Under the pieces are notes generated by a model. The model was not told the DNA's origin. It did no database searches and was given only the letters and a program-made list of their open reading frames with translations. 64,000 bases of DNA from Christensenellaceae bacterium Phil1 (GTDB lineage: Bacteria > Bacillota > Clostridia > Christensenellales > CAG-138): positions 1 through 64,000 of the forward strand of contig MSGS01000059.1 in the NCBI GenBank assembly GCA_001940855.1, read 5' to 3'. Both the position numbers and the translations under genes were made by a program. Below, piece by piece: positions 1 to 7,974 of the stretch (within the stretch, counting starts at the first letter, position 1; each line of letters begins with the position of its first letter).

Positions 1-55
1 GTCTAACTTTTTGGGTTCAGATCAGTATAGCCGCCCCTTTTTATATCGGGAATTA

Positions 56-1438
56 TTATATATCCATGCTGGACGCCGTGCGCGGGAAGGGAAGCACGTC
101 CCTTATGTTGGCAATGCCGGTAACGTACATTACAATGCGCTCGAACCCAAGGCCGTAGCCCGCGTGCTGCACGCCGCCAAAGCGCCTAAGATCCATGTAC
201 CAATCGTACTGGGACATATCAAGCCCAAGCTCCTCAATGCGCTGCTTGAGCTTATCGGTGCGCTCCTCGCGCTGGCTGCCGCCGATTATTTCGCCAACGC
301 CGGGAACCAGCAGGTCCACTGCCGCAACGGTCTTGCCGTCGTCGTTCAGGCGCATATAGAACGCCTTTATATCCTTGGGATAGTTGGTTACGAACACGGG
401 GCGCTTGAATATCTGCTCCGTCAGGTAACGTTCATGCTCGGTTTGAAGGTCGCAGCCCCAGTCCACGGGATATTTGAATTCCGCGCCGGACTTTTTGAGC
501 AGCTCCACAGCCTCGGTATACGTTACGCGGGCAAAGTCGTTTTCAACAACGTTTGTAAGCCTGTCAAGCAAAGTCTTGTCAACAAAGCTGTTGAAGAACT
601 TCAGCTCGTCCGGGCAGCGCTCCATAACGGTGCGTATTATGTATTTTACCATTGCCTCGGCAACTTCCATGTCTCCGGCCAGGTCGCAGAAGGCCATTTC
701 CGGCTCTATCATCCAGAACTCCGCCGCATGGCGCGCCGTGAAGGAATATTCCGCCCTGAACGTGGGGCCGAAGGTATATATATCGCGGAAAGCCATTGCA
801 AACGCTTCGCCGTAAAGCTGTCCGCTCACGGCCAGGTTAGCTTCCCTGCCGAAGAAATCCTTGCTGTCGTCAACCTTGCCGTCCTCGGTCTTGGGCAGGT
901 CATTCATGTCAAGCGTTGTCACGCGGAACATTTCGCCCGCGCCTTCGCAGTCGCTCGGGGTGATGAGCGGGGTATGCACATAAAGGAAGCCGCGCTCGTC
1001 AAAGAAGCGGTGTATGGCCTGCGCCACAACGCCGCGCACCCTGAACGCCGCCTGGAACATGTTCGTGCGGGGCCTAAGGTGCTGAATGGTGCGAAGGTAT
1101 TCAAGGCTGTGCCTTTTTTTCTGAAGGGGATAGTCCCCGTCGCACTCGCCTAAGATTTCTATTTCGCGCGCCCTTATTTCAAACGGCTGCTGCATTTCGG
1201 GCGTTAGCACAAGTTCGCCCTTAACGCCTATCGCCGTGCCGGTATTGAGCTGCTTGGTTATGTTGGGATTGATATTATTGGTTTCGTACACCACCTGCAC
1301 GTTCTTGAAGCAGGAACCGTCGCCAAGCTCTATAAAGCCCACGTTCTTGCTTTCGCGCGCCGTTTTGATCCATCCTACAACCTCGATTTCGCCGGTATGC
1401 GCCTCGTAGCTGCGCACCAGCTCACTCAATCTCAACAT
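56..1438 (-). CDS. asnS: Asparaginyl-tRNA synthetase
   Basis: Charges tRNA-Asn with asparagine in the cytoplasm; class IIb aminoacyl-tRNA synthetase. The 460-residue protein has an N-terminal OB-fold anticodon-binding domain (about residues 15-105, with the [17 protein letters not shown] stretch) followed by the class II catalytic domain. FRAEYS near residue 230 is motif 2 and GLGFER at 429-434 is motif 3. Length matches the family. The start is well set: GGAGGTG lies just upstream of the ATG. A promoter of form TTGCTA-17-TATAAT lies directly upstream, so it is probably transcribed as its own unit. AsnRS rather than AspRS is inferred from the short OB domain and the C-terminal FPRT ending; confidence is high. 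Confidence 0.95.
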   Translation of the reverse strand: MLRLSELVRSYEAHTGEIEVVGWIKTARESKNVGFIELGDGSCFKNVQVVYETNNINPNITKQLNTGTAIGVKGELVLTPEMQQPFEIRAREIEILGECDGDYPLQKKRHSLEYLRTIQHLRPRTNMFQAAFRVRGVVAQAIHRFFDERGFLYVHTPLITPSDCEGAGEMFRVTTLDMNDLPKTEDGKVDDSKDFFGREANLAVSGQLYGEAFAMAFRDIYTFGPTFRAEYSFTARHAAEFWMIEPEMAFCDLAGDMEVAEAMVKYIIRTVMERCPDELKFFNSFVDKTLLDRLTNVVENDFARVTYTEAVELLKKSGAEFKYPVDWGCDLQTEHERYLTEQIFKRPVFVTNYPKDIKAFYMRLNDDGKTVAAVDLLVPGVGEIIGGSQREERTDKLKQRIEELGLDMSQYDWYMDLRRFGGVQHAGYGLGFERIVMYVTGIANIRDVLPFPRTASSMDI

Positions 1439-1473
1439 AATCCACCTCCGGATAAAATATAAACTATTCAGCT

Positions 1474-1502
1474 ATTATATTCCGATTTTGCATCTTTAGC
1501 AA
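1474..1502 (-). promoter_or_regulatory. Sigma-A-type promoter of asnS
   Basis: On the minus strand the sequence reads TTGCTA (1502-1497), a 17-base spacer, then TATAAT (1479-1474), about 35 bases before the asnS start. This is seen directly; activity is inferred. Confidence 0.7.
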
Positions 1503-1554
1503 GCATCGCGCATATATTTCCTAAATCATATTTTGTTATAAGGAGACATGCATT

Positions 1555-2214
1555 ATGTATTATGCCGGCGTACCCACGCTTGTTGTCCGCGCAAAGTGCC
1601 CCGCGCTTATATCCATAAACGGCCGCGTGGCCGGAGAATGCGGCGGTGAAGGCTATATCAGCGTGCCGCTGAGCGCAAACGGGGATTATTACGTTACCAT
1701 GCAGCCGCTGCTGCCGCACGATGCGTCAGGCGCGGCATTATGCCCCGTTACGCGCAGATTTTCGCTTGAAAACGGAATTATGGAGCAGACCGGGTATCCC
1801 GACGCCGTATTGTGCCTTTGGCCCGGCGGGGTGAATGAAATAACAATGAAGCCCATTGCCATATGCGCAAAGGCCGGCAAACAGTGCGAAAAGGCGGGGC
1901 AGAAGGGCGCAGACGCGCAGGGGGCGAAGCAGCCCATTAACAATTTGGAACGAGGCATGGCGTTTGCCGTGGCAAGTATGCAGGGAAAGTTTGACGAGGC
2001 AATGAGCTATCTTTCACCCGCGCTGAGGCGAAACGTGACGGCGGAGGCAATAGCCGAATTCATGGGGGAATATGAGCGCGTGCGCCCGCCCGTTGGGGAC
2101 ATGAGCGGGGACACGCTGGGACTTATATATAAAAAGAAGGAATATGTTTACGCCGCGCGGCTTATAACAATAGAGCACGGACCGGAAGGCATAGACAACA
2201 TCAGCGAGTTATGA
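1555..2214 (+). CDS. Hypothetical protein, two-part soluble protein
   Basis: I do not recognise this 219-residue protein. The N-terminal 60 residues look beta-rich (ISINGRVAGECGGEGYISV and following), faintly like small carbohydrate-binding or PEGA-type beta domains. Residues 100-130 form a Lys/Ala/Gln-rich linker. The C-terminal 90 residues look helical (NLERGMAFAVASMQGKFDEA) with a DUF-like end. There is no signal peptide or membrane segment, so a cytoplasmic location is likely. The ATG follows AAGGAGA with about 10 bases between. Its 3' end overlaps that of the convergent NTPase gene by 14 bases. Codon use matches the host. Function unknown. Confidence 0.7.
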   Translation: MYYAGVPTLVVRAKCPALISINGRVAGECGGEGYISVPLSANGDYYVTMQPLLPHDASGAALCPVTRRFSLENGIMEQTGYPDAVLCLWPGGVNEITMKPIAICAKAGKQCEKAGQKGADAQGAKQPINNLERGMAFAVASMQGKFDEAMSYLSPALRRNVTAEAIAEFMGEYERVRPPVGDMSGDTLGLIYKKKEYVYAARLITIEHGPEGIDNISEL

Positions 2215-2725
2215 TGCCGAGAATCTCGGCATAGAGCGCATCGCGGTTTTCGGGCGTAATGGTATAAAGCTGCGCCTTTTCGTGCGCGCGTATGCGGTTT
2301 AAGAAGTCCACGTCGTATCTTGCTTTTACCGCGGCTATAATGGGTATGTTCCCATCCAGCGCGTTGAACACAGCCCGCTTGAACTTTTCAGCATCCTTTT
2401 CCATGAAGCCGAGTTCATCCATTATTATGTATCCGCCCGGCTTTGCGGCGGTTATGTATTCCGCGCCCAGCGTATTGAACACATTTGTATATACATCGCG
2501 TATGCAAATGTCGCACCGGCCTATAAGATTAGCGCTGCCGTATGTGCGCTCCGCTTCCGTTTGCCGAGCAGGATGAATATATATTGGAAACAGCCCGTCC
2601 GCATCCGCGGTTGAAAGCATCTTTGTGCAGTACCCGTATATGGGGGCGTTTGCGTCCATGCACAGCCTGCGTATCAACGTGGACTTGCCAACGCCTTTTG
2701 CGCCGCATATCAATATGTGCTTCAT
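2201..2725 (-). CDS. THEP1-like P-loop nucleoside triphosphatase
   Basis: A 174-residue P-loop protein with Walker A GAKGVGKST at residues 8-16 and a Walker B-like IIMDELGFME around residues 95-104, in the arrangement typical of the NTPase_1/THEP1 (DUF265) family. These enzymes hydrolyse NTPs in vitro; the cellular role is not established. Length fits the family (about 170-190). The start has GAAAGGTGA 8 bases upstream. It lies just downstream of tRNA-Thr but is separated from it by an intrinsic terminator, so it needs its own promoter or readthrough. In some clostridia such NTPases sit beside molybdenum or peptide transport genes; nothing here supports a specific partner. Confidence 0.75.
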   Translation of the reverse strand: MKHILICGAKGVGKSTLIRRLCMDANAPIYGYCTKMLSTADADGLFPIYIHPARQTEAERTYGSANLIGRCDICIRDVYTNVFNTLGAEYITAAKPGGYIIMDELGFMEKDAEKFKRAVFNALDGNIPIIAAVKARYDVDFLNRIRAHEKAQLYTITPENRDALYAEILGIITR

Positions 2726-2746
2726 ATGGAGTCACCTTTCTATACA

Positions 2747-2775
2747 AAAATACCATCCGTGAAGGATGGTATTTT
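2747..2775 (-). terminator. Intrinsic terminator after tRNA-Thr
   Basis: A perfect 12-bp stem (AAAATACCATCC with GGATGGTATTTT) with a 5-base loop, flanked by A and T runs. On the minus strand it starts 4 bases after the tRNA CCA end and is followed by TTTT, so it should end the tRNA transcript. Confidence 0.8.
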
Positions 2776-2778
2776 GCG

Positions 2779-2855
2779 TGGAGCTGGTGATGGGAGTCGG
2801 ACCCATGAACCTCGTCATTACCAATGACGCGCTCTACCAACTGAGCTACACCAGC
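2779..2855 (-). tRNA. tRNA-Thr (GGT anticodon)
   Basis: A complete 77-base cloverleaf on the minus strand. The acceptor stem is GCTGGTG with CACCAGC, the D stem GCTC/GAGC, the anticodon stem CGTCA/TGACG enclosing the loop TTGGTAA (anticodon GGT), and the T stem ATGGG/CCCAT. Discriminator T and an encoded CCA follow (2781-2779). It reads ACC and ACT threonine codons. A TTGCAT-17-TATAAT promoter lies upstream and a terminator directly downstream, so it is a single-gene unit. Confidence 0.95.
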
Positions 2856-2891
2856 GAACCGTTCATGACGCTTACCGCGTCAACAGGATAT

Positions 2892-2920
2892 ATTATACTA
2901 TCATATGCGGATATATGCAA
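2892..2920 (-). promoter_or_regulatory. Promoter of tRNA-Thr
   Basis: On the minus strand TTGCAT (2920-2915), 17-base spacer, TATAAT (2897-2892), ending about 36 bases before the tRNA 5' end. Good match to a sigma-A promoter. Confidence 0.75.
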
Positions 2921-2983
2921 GGATTTTTTTTGACAAGTTTTACTTTTTTGCATATGCCCGCAAACGGAGCTTTTTTGGCGGCG

Positions 2984-3775
2984 TTATTTCATGCCAAGTT
3001 CTTTGTCTATGCTGGCCTGAATGGCGGCGTGCACCGCGCTTTCAAAGCCGCAGCGCTGCAATGCCAGCACGCCTTCTATTGTCGTGCCGCCGGGGGTGGT
3101 GACGGAATCGATAAGGGCATATGGATGCATGCCGCTTTCGCTCACCAGCTTTGCGCTGCCCATTACCGCGCTTGCGGCAATGCTGAGCGCCTTTTGCTTG
3201 CTAAGCCCGTTTTTTACGCCCGCGCGGGCCATGGCGTCGATAAACATATAAACATATGCCACGCCGCAGCCGGCTATGGCGGAGAATGTTTCAAACTCGC
3301 CCTCGTCAAGTTCAATGAGTTCGCCAACCTTGCCGAAGGCGAAGCGGAACGCATCAAGCTGCGCAGCCGTAACGTTTGCGGAGGCTGCATAGCCCGTTGT
3401 GGATGCGCACACGTTTGCGTTAACGTTGGGCATTATGCGTATTATGCCGGCGTCGCGGCCTATCCCTTCGCGTATGGCGGCAATGCCGTACCCTGCGGCT
3501 ATGGACATAACAAGCGCGTCGGTGCGCATGGCGCGGCCCACGCGGGGCAGAATGTCTGCAAAGGACTGCGGCGTGGTGGCAAGCACTATCGCGTCCGCCT
3601 GCGCGGCGGCTTCAAGCGTATCGCACACGGTTATGCCAAATTCGCCCGCCAAAGCGTCCGCCTTTTCGCGCGTGCGGTTGAAGGCAAGTATGTCGCATGG
3701 CGCAACGCCGCCCGCGACCATGCCGCGGATTATTGCGGCAGCCATGCTGCCGGTGCCGATGAATGCGTATTTCAT
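2984..3775 (-). CDS. proC: Pyrroline-5-carboxylate reductase
   Basis: Catalyses the last step of proline synthesis, NAD(P)H-dependent reduction of pyrroline-5-carboxylate, in the cytoplasm. The 263-residue protein starts with a Rossmann motif (FIGTGSMAAAII, residues 5-16), has the NRTREKA nucleotide-binding turn, and carries the ProC dimerisation signature PGGTTIEGV near residue 225. Length is typical. AAAGGAGACACTC precedes the ATG. Just upstream lie the displaced lysS terminator and 3' end, so before the 11.4-kb insertion this gene was directly downstream of greA-lysS. It may have lost readthrough from that operon; no convincing new promoter is visible. Confidence 0.93.
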   Translation of the reverse strand: MKYAFIGTGSMAAAIIRGMVAGGVAPCDILAFNRTREKADALAGEFGITVCDTLEAAAQADAIVLATTPQSFADILPRVGRAMRTDALVMSIAAGYGIAAIREGIGRDAGIIRIMPNVNANVCASTTGYAASANVTAAQLDAFRFAFGKVGELIELDEGEFETFSAIAGCGVAYVYMFIDAMARAGVKNGLSKQKALSIAASAVMGSAKLVSESGMHPYALIDSVTTPGGTTIEGVLALQRCGFESAVHAAIQASIDKELGMK

Positions 3776-3795
3776 GAGTGTCTCCTTTGTAATTC

Positions 3796-3821
3796 AAAAG
3801 AGCGGCGCTGGCCGCTCTTTT
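3796..3821 (-). terminator. Displaced original lysS terminator
   Basis: An 11-bp stem (AAAAGAGCGGC, loop, GCCGCTCTTTT) only 6 bases downstream, in the minus direction, of the stop codon of the displaced lysS 3' end. It is best read as the original lysS terminator that was pushed away by the integrated element. Confidence 0.75.
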
Positions 3822-3826
3822 ATGCT

Positions 3827-3856
3827 TTACTTTATGGGCTTCATAGTGGGGAACAG
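3827..3856 (-). pseudogene. Displaced 3' end of the original lysS
   Basis: On the minus strand this encodes LFPTMKPIK followed by a stop. The intact lysS 11.4 kb away ends [10 protein letters not shown]. Only the last ten codons match; upstream codons are unrelated element sequence. This is the expected leftover when a site-specific element enters the 3' end of a gene and supplies a substitute end. The remnant still lies beside the presumed lysS terminator. Confidence 0.8.
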
Positions 3857-3857
3857 C
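3836..3857. repeat. Left attachment repeat of the element
   Basis: Reads GGGCTTCAT-A-GTGGGGAA-C-AGC. The right copy differs at two positions. It lies inside the displaced last codons of the original lysS. Confidence 0.8.
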
Positions 3858-3964
3858 GCAGAAAAAATACGCATCGCTTTATATGCCGTTAAAAGCCCGC
3901 TGTTCGCCATGTTTTCTGCACCATCCTTTCTGTATCTTCGCTTATCTTCCCGCTTCTTACCCAT

Positions 3965-3992
3965 GAAAATGGGTACAAAAGTGGGTAAAACC
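3965..3992. repeat. Left integrase arm-type site pair
   Basis: Contains AAAATGGGTACA followed by GTGGGTAAAA. The same two-part motif occurs near the right end at 15135-15161 in the same orientation. Such short direct repeats next to int resemble the arm (DR2-type) binding sites of Tn916-family integrases. The sequence match is direct; the role is inferred. Confidence 0.6.
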
Positions 3993-4008
3993 TGTAGAGA
4001 TAAAACCC

Positions 4009-5280
4009 TTAGCTAATCTTGATTTTGCCCTCCAAGTTGAAGATGCTTTCCTTTTTCTTTTCCTTGGTGGCTTCGCTGTACACATTCATTGTGGTTGAAA
4101 TGTCAGCGTGTCCCATAATCTCTTGAATGACCTTCAAATTGGTTTCGTTCTCACAAAACCGTGTGCAGAAAGTGTGTCTCAGATTATGGACGGTAAAGTG
4201 TGGCAGCAGCACCGGCTCCCTATGTTCTTCTTCCGCACAGGCGCTTTCCGCAGCGTTATAGTCACGGCTGATACGCTCGATTGCCCTGTTGATGCAGTGG
4301 GGAGAAATACAATCCCCGAACCTGTTCTGGAAGATGAACCCGCTATATCCATCGACAACGGATTGGTTAAAGCCATGCCGCATCTGGGACAACCGTGCTT
4401 CCAATAAAGCCTGTTTGACCTCTGAAAGCATTGGCACAATCCGCACACCCGCTTTTGTCTTCGGCGTGGTGATACGGAACCTACAGTCCCCGCCGTCTTC
4501 GCCCTGCCGATAAATCAGATTGTGGTTAATACTGATGATTTCGTCCTTGAAATCGCAATCTTCCCACCGCAACCCGATAACCTCACCGACCCGACAACCA
4601 GTCCCCAGCAACACCGTAAAAAGCGGCAACCAGTGCTGGTAGGTCTTATGTCCAGCAACATAGCTTACAAACGCTTCTTGCTGGGCTTCGGTCAAAGCGT
4701 GGCGTTTGGGCTTCTCCCAATCATGGCTTCGCTTGATTTCATTCATCACGCCATCGGTTGGGTTCAACCGAATTAGCCCGTCTCTGACCGCCACATTGAA
4801 TATGGGGTGAAGAATTGTATGGATAATCTCCATACTGTTTGGCTTGAAGCCAACATCGTTGATGAGGTGGATATAGAAGTTTTTCACATGGCTGTATCGG
4901 ATACTTCCAATGTTCATCTGCCCCAGCTCATCGTGTACATATTTCTTGTACATATACTTGTAGTTGGCTCTGGTAGAGTGCTTTATTTCATACTTGCTTT
5001 GAATGTAGCTATCAAAGAAGCTGTTAAGCGTTGTGCGATAAGCCGCATATCTGTTGATGTCATCGTCCACATCACGCAGAACCGCTTTCTCCATTTCTCG
5101 GAGAGACTTTTCACACCGCTTTCCAGCCGGTAAGCTATCTGTCTCCACCAATTTCCAACTGTATATGCTTCGGGTTTCCCCCTTTACATCTTTGTAACGG
5201 AACTCATACCGTCCGTCCTCACGCTGCCGTTCTCCTTGCCGGAGGTTTCTGCCTTTATTATCTTTTTTCTTAGTATTCAT
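4009..5280 (-). CDS. int: Tn916-type tyrosine integrase
   Basis: Site-specific recombinase that integrates and, with Xis, excises the element. The 423-residue protein has the three expected parts: an N-terminal arm-binding domain (about 1-75, EDGRYEFRYKDVKGE), a helical core-binding domain (about 85-180), and a catalytic domain with the conserved set GCRVGEVIGLRW (Arg, near 232), a Lys in TPKTKAGVRIV, HNLRH (His365, Arg368), His391 in GHADIST and the nucleophile Tyr401 in MNVYSEAT. All catalytic residues are intact. AAAGGAGAATCC precedes the ATG. It follows xis on the same strand with a hairpin between. The inferred target is the lysS 3' end. Confidence 0.95.
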   Translation of the reverse strand: MNTKKKDNKGRNLRQGERQREDGRYEFRYKDVKGETRSIYSWKLVETDSLPAGKRCEKSLREMEKAVLRDVDDDINRYAAYRTTLNSFFDSYIQSKYEIKHSTRANYKYMYKKYVHDELGQMNIGSIRYSHVKNFYIHLINDVGFKPNSMEIIHTILHPIFNVAVRDGLIRLNPTDGVMNEIKRSHDWEKPKRHALTEAQQEAFVSYVAGHKTYQHWLPLFTVLLGTGCRVGEVIGLRWEDCDFKDEIISINHNLIYRQGEDGGDCRFRITTPKTKAGVRIVPMLSEVKQALLEARLSQMRHGFNQSVVDGYSGFIFQNRFGDCISPHCINRAIERISRDYNAAESACAEEEHREPVLLPHFTVHNLRHTFCTRFCENETNLKVIQEIMGHADISTTMNVYSEATKEKKKESIFNLEGKIKIS

Positions 5281-5310
5281 GGATTCTCCTTTATTTCATT
5301 ACAAAGAGAA

Positions 5311-5347
5311 CCCGCTTATAAGACATAATCAATATACCATAAGCGGG
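5311..5347 (-). promoter_or_regulatory. Hairpin between xis and int
   Basis: Inverted repeat CCCGCTTAT / ATAAGCGGG (9 bp) with a 19-base loop in the xis-int gap, followed on the minus strand by a T-rich stretch. It could be an attenuator setting the Xis to Int ratio. Only the dyad is seen; the function is inference. Confidence 0.45.
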
Positions 5348-5369
5348 CTTCATTTTCAAGGTGGGGGGC

Positions 5370-5579
5370 TTAGACCAAGCTAAGCCCGTCCACATATTGT
5401 TCAAACAATTTCCGTTTGATTTGTATACGGTTTCCATTACAAAGGATATAATCCGCATCCTCATTATCCCGAATTAGCTTTCTTAATTTGTTTTCGCCAA
5501 TTCTGAAATAGGCGGCAGCTTCTTCGATGGATAATGTATACTGCTCCCACACAGGGATTTCAACAGTGCTACTACGCAT
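5370..5579 (-). CDS. xis: Excisionase, Tn916 Xis-like
   Basis: A 69-residue basic protein with a winged-helix MerR-like DNA-binding pattern: [23 protein letters not shown], then a short wing and a C-terminal FEQYVDG. This is the layout of Tn916 Xis, which bends DNA at the element ends and directs the integrase towards excision. It lies directly upstream of int on the same strand, as in that family. AAAGGACGG precedes the ATG. Length is typical (65-70). Confidence 0.85.
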   Translation of the reverse strand: MRSSTVEIPVWEQYTLSIEEAAAYFRIGENKLRKLIRDNEDADYILCNGNRIQIKRKLFEQYVDGLSLV

Positions 5580-5689
5580 ATTACCGTCCTTTCAATTTGA
5601 TAGCACCGTTGCCTCCTGCCTTGGGCGAGGATATGAGCGCACAGAATGTGCGTGATTTGTTATCAAGCAACAGTTTGTTAGATAATGGC

Positions 5690-5824
5690 TTAACCATCAT
5701 GCTTTTGTTGGATTAAATCAAAGCTATTGGCTATGGCAATCCGTTGTGGCACATCACCCCCTTTGTCCAAAAAATAAATGTTGACATCAATCAGCGCATA
5801 GGAAGATACGCTCGTTATTGTCAT
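5690..5824 (-). CDS. Possible 44-residue small protein
   Basis: A short reading frame beginning MTITSVSSYALIDVNIYFLD, preceded by AAGGTG, 58 bases downstream of the helicase-like gene. I recognise no family. The open frame continues upstream into the end of the helicase gene in another phase, so it could also be a frameshifted tail of a longer ancestral protein. Weakly supported. Confidence 0.25.
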   Translation of the reverse strand: MTITSVSSYALIDVNIYFLDKGGDVPQRIAIANSFDLIQQKHDG

Positions 5825-5882
5825 ATCACCTTGCTTTTTCAGATATTTTTTTATTAAGGAAACAACTCCGAAAACCCCATAA

Positions 5883-7196
5883 CTAAGCCTTTTCCAGCAC
5901 CTTCTTTGTACGGGGCTGGTACAAGGCTTCATTAACCTCAAACCAACGAAACAGTAAGCTTCTCATTCTGGACGATGGAATATAAAGGTTAATGCTTTGC
6001 TCGTTGCGTATGGCACTTCTCCAAACCCACTGCAATAATTCACTCGTTGCAAAGCAATCCTCATCTATTGGACTCCCTCTACGCAAAAAATACTTTTCAA
6101 TTTCTGGTGGAAGGTAACGGTTTAACAGATACAAAAGCGTGGTTCGTTCTGAATAAACATTTGTAGCTCTTGCCGTACAGGAAACAAAACATTGCAGCTT
6201 TTGTTTAACTTCATCGGGCAGTTTCTGTTCCTCGGCTGTAAGCCGCCGAATATACTTAAAGCCCTTTGTTTTTTCCAATTTCTTGTGAATGTCGTGTTGC
6301 TTTGTAGTAGTCCACATTATGCTATTAGTGGGTGCTTTTACATACCCCTTATAATTTCTCATAGCGTTTTGAATTTTCCGTATCTGTTCTGAACTTGCCG
6401 CTTTTAACCAATTTACAGAAAAAGCGTTTGTTTTGCTGCCAATCCGGTTTAATTCTCCAGAGTAAATATTTACAAGGGTGAAAAGCGCACTTTTATGCCT
6501 TTTGCAGTCATCATATGGACACAGCCGGAACCTATCGTTTTCCGTATGCTCTGCGGAACACTTTGTATAAGTCAATCCATAGATACGCATATAAGCTGCG
6601 AGCATACTTCCCTCAAAGAGATAGGTTAAGATGTACACGCACTTGAAAGCTGAAAACATATCTACTGGATATTCCCAATATAGAGTATCGTCAATGCAGC
6701 GCAGACTGCCAGCTTTAGCAAGCCGTTCAACCTCAGAATAATGAAAATCATCTGTTGTCGCACCACTCCACTCAACACAATAATCGTCAGACACAAGGAT
6801 ATAACCCTCTTGTTTTAACCATCGTACATCGCCTTTGGTGATGGTCTTATTGTCAAGAGATTTTACCTCGTTATTGTATTCTCGGAAAATGTCAAGAGCT
6901 TCATCCAATACCAATGTATAACCGCCCTCGCGGATAAGCTGTACCGTTTCAGGCGTCGCTTTCAAAAAGAGTGCATGTGTTGTCACAATGTTTTCTCCAA
7001 TGGATAATAGCTTGTGAAACGCATCTAATTTCCCATTGCCTGTATTGCAGGGCTGTTTGAAGCGATTTTGCGTCTTCTCGATAATGCGCTCTATTTCGGA
7101 TAAGTACGGTGTCACATAGATATAGCTGCCCTCTAAATCGGCATTTATCTGTTCCAACATAGCAGAAGTCTTTCCGCTACCCATGATGCTATCCAC
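5883..7196 (-). CDS. SF2 helicase-like P-loop ATPase of the element
   Basis: A 437-residue ATPase, counting from the GTG at 7196. Walker A is GSGKTS (residues 6-11), TTHALF at 72-77 resembles motif Ib, LVLDEALD holds Walker B (Asp98-Glu99), and QWVWRSAIR near residue 390 resembles the motif VI Q-x-x-x-R-x-x-x-R of phage and plasmid SF2 helicases. It probably remodels or unwinds nucleic acid during element maintenance, but no substrate can be assigned. The start is odd. The GTG leaves only five residues before the P-loop, truncating its beta strand. An in-frame ATC at 7217, ten bases after GGAGG, would add IKTTITV and give a normal N-terminus. The upstream gene ends at 7220, so the two are translationally coupled. 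Confidence 0.8.
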   Translation of the reverse strand: MDSIMGSGKTSAMLEQINADLEGSYIYVTPYLSEIERIIEKTQNRFKQPCNTGNGKLDAFHKLLSIGENIVTTHALFLKATPETVQLIREGGYTLVLDEALDIFREYNNEVKSLDNKTITKGDVRWLKQEGYILVSDDYCVEWSGATTDDFHYSEVERLAKAGSLRCIDDTLYWEYPVDMFSAFKCVYILTYLFEGSMLAAYMRIYGLTYTKCSAEHTENDRFRLCPYDDCKRHKSALFTLVNIYSGELNRIGSKTNAFSVNWLKAASSEQIRKIQNAMRNYKGYVKAPTNSIMWTTTKQHDIHKKLEKTKGFKYIRRLTAEEQKLPDEVKQKLQCFVSCTARATNVYSERTTLLYLLNRYLPPEIEKYFLRRGSPIDEDCFATSELLQWVWRSAIRNEQSINLYIPSSRMRSLLFRWFEVNEALYQPRTKKVLEKA

Positions 7197-7219
7197 TACT
7201 GTAATAGTCGTTTTGATAA

Positions 7220-7420
7220 CTATTTTACCTCCATTCTTTCTTGGATAAAGCGATATAGCCTATCCGCACATTTTCCACAGATACAAAGTGTTACGCTTTC
7301 CCCATCGTAGGAACTGCCATAGCCAAGCTTTAAGCCGATAGATGACAATGCCCACTCAGCCACATCAGCCCTGCCGCATATCCGGCACTTCGTAGGCATA
7401 AAACTACTCTTTGATTGCAT
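7220..7420 (-). CDS. Small zinc-ribbon protein
   Basis: A 66-residue protein with CRIC near residue 12 and CICGKC near residue 47, that is two paired-cysteine knuckles expected to bind one zinc. No membrane segment or signal. It lies immediately upstream of the helicase-like gene; its stop falls inside that gene's ribosome site region (GGAGGTAAAATAG), so the two are very likely co-translated and may work together. The ATG is preceded by GAGGGGGTGAAGAA. Family not recognised. Confidence 0.7.
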   Translation of the reverse strand: MQSKSSFMPTKCRICGRADVAEWALSSIGLKLGYGSSYDGESVTLCICGKCADRLYRFIQERMEVK

Positions 7421-7447
7421 TTCTTCACCCCCTCTCTATGTTTTACT

Positions 7448-7600
7448 TCTTACCGCAAAGGGTAGGACACTTGCGACGGCATGGATGCCCTACACCTCTA
7501 ATCACAAAGGTTGAGACACCCGCCATCCTTAATCGCAAGGGGTGTACCCTGCTTGCTCTTAATCGCAAAGGGACAACCCCCCAGCCCATTAAACACAAAA
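7448..7600. repeat. Iteron-like repeat cluster A (five units)
   Basis: Five degenerate direct copies of a unit close to CTTAATCGCAAAGGGGT, with GCAAAG-type cores at 7455, 7504, 7535, 7565 and 7595. Spacing is 49, 31, 30 and 30 bases. Several copies have CCTT...AAGG dyads. The same unit recurs in cluster B two kilobases away. No protein-coding role is credible. It fills the 286-base gap between the zinc-ribbon and RHH genes, together with a terminator hairpin. Confidence 0.75.
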
Positions 7601-7602
7601 AA

Positions 7603-7642
7603 GCCGCACCCATCGAACGGATATCCGTTTGACAAGTGCGGC
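7603..7642 (-). terminator. Terminator after the RHH gene
   Basis: Stem GCCGCAC / GTGCGGC with a 26-base loop. On the minus strand the stem is followed by TTTTTTG, so it should end the RHH transcript; a T run on the other side makes it possibly bidirectional. Confidence 0.6.
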
Positions 7643-7706
7643 ATTTTTATATGCGCATTATTTATCCAGTTGAAAAAGTTCCCTTAGAAAACAAATCAAC
7701 CGACTA

Positions 7707-7928
7707 CTACTGTTTCTTTTTGCTCTCTGGGCTATTAAAACCAAAACCGCCCCCCTCACGCTCCATGCGTTGGGCAATCGCTTGCAAAACATATGCTTGC
7801 ACCGATTGCCCTGCATCAGCGGCGGCGGCTCTAATCTTCGCCCCTATCTCCTTGGACGGTCTAATCATAATATTATCCTGCTTACGGTTAAACTCTGTAC
7901 TTGCTCTTTTCTGTGCTTCTGTTGACAT
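7707..7928 (-). CDS. Ribbon-helix-helix repressor
   Basis: A 73-residue Arc/MetJ-class DNA-binding protein. The beta strand is DNIMIRPSKEIGAKI, followed by two helices AAAADAGQSVQAYVLQAIAQRM, the standard RHH pattern. Such proteins bind palindromic operators as dimers of dimers. Three TATCAGTTAACTGATA-type sites lie in its divergent promoter region (7965-8048). One overlaps its own -35 and another fills the spacer of the opposing promoter, so it very likely represses both itself and the 8108 gene onwards. GGGGGTG sits before tandem ATGs; the second ATG gives better spacing. It could also be an antitoxin, but no toxin gene is adjacent. Confidence 0.8.
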   Translation of the reverse strand: MSTEAQKRASTEFNRKQDNIMIRPSKEIGAKIRAAAADAGQSVQAYVLQAIAQRMEREGGGFGFNSPESKKKQ

Positions 7929-7945
7929 CATATCACCCCCACAGC

Positions 7946-7974
7946 ATTATAACATATTTTCTTATATCAGTAAA
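7946..7974 (-). promoter_or_regulatory. Promoter of the RHH gene
   Basis: On the minus strand TTTACT (7974-7969), 17-base spacer, TATAAT (7951-7946). The -35 hexamer lies within operator O3. Confidence 0.7.

Noticed and set aside
11..1153. A 380-codon frame opposite asnS
   Set aside because: asnS carries all class II synthetase motifs. The antisense frame has no ribosome site and reads as low-complexity shadow.
2779..2855. tRNA-Thr as attachment site of the nearby element
   Set aside because: No part of the tRNA is duplicated at the element ends; the duplicated sequence is the end of lysS.
7448..7600. Possible CRISPR array (about 30-base period)
   Set aside because: Units are degenerate, there are no repeat-spacer boundaries of constant length, and no cas genes are present.
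7411..7632. A 73-codon frame with in-frame LNRKG-type decapeptide repeats
   Set aside because: The repeats are DNA repeats spaced 30-31 bases, which gives apparent peptide periodicity in any frame; one interval breaks the phase, the same DNA unit occurs at other spacings in cluster B, and there is no good start context.
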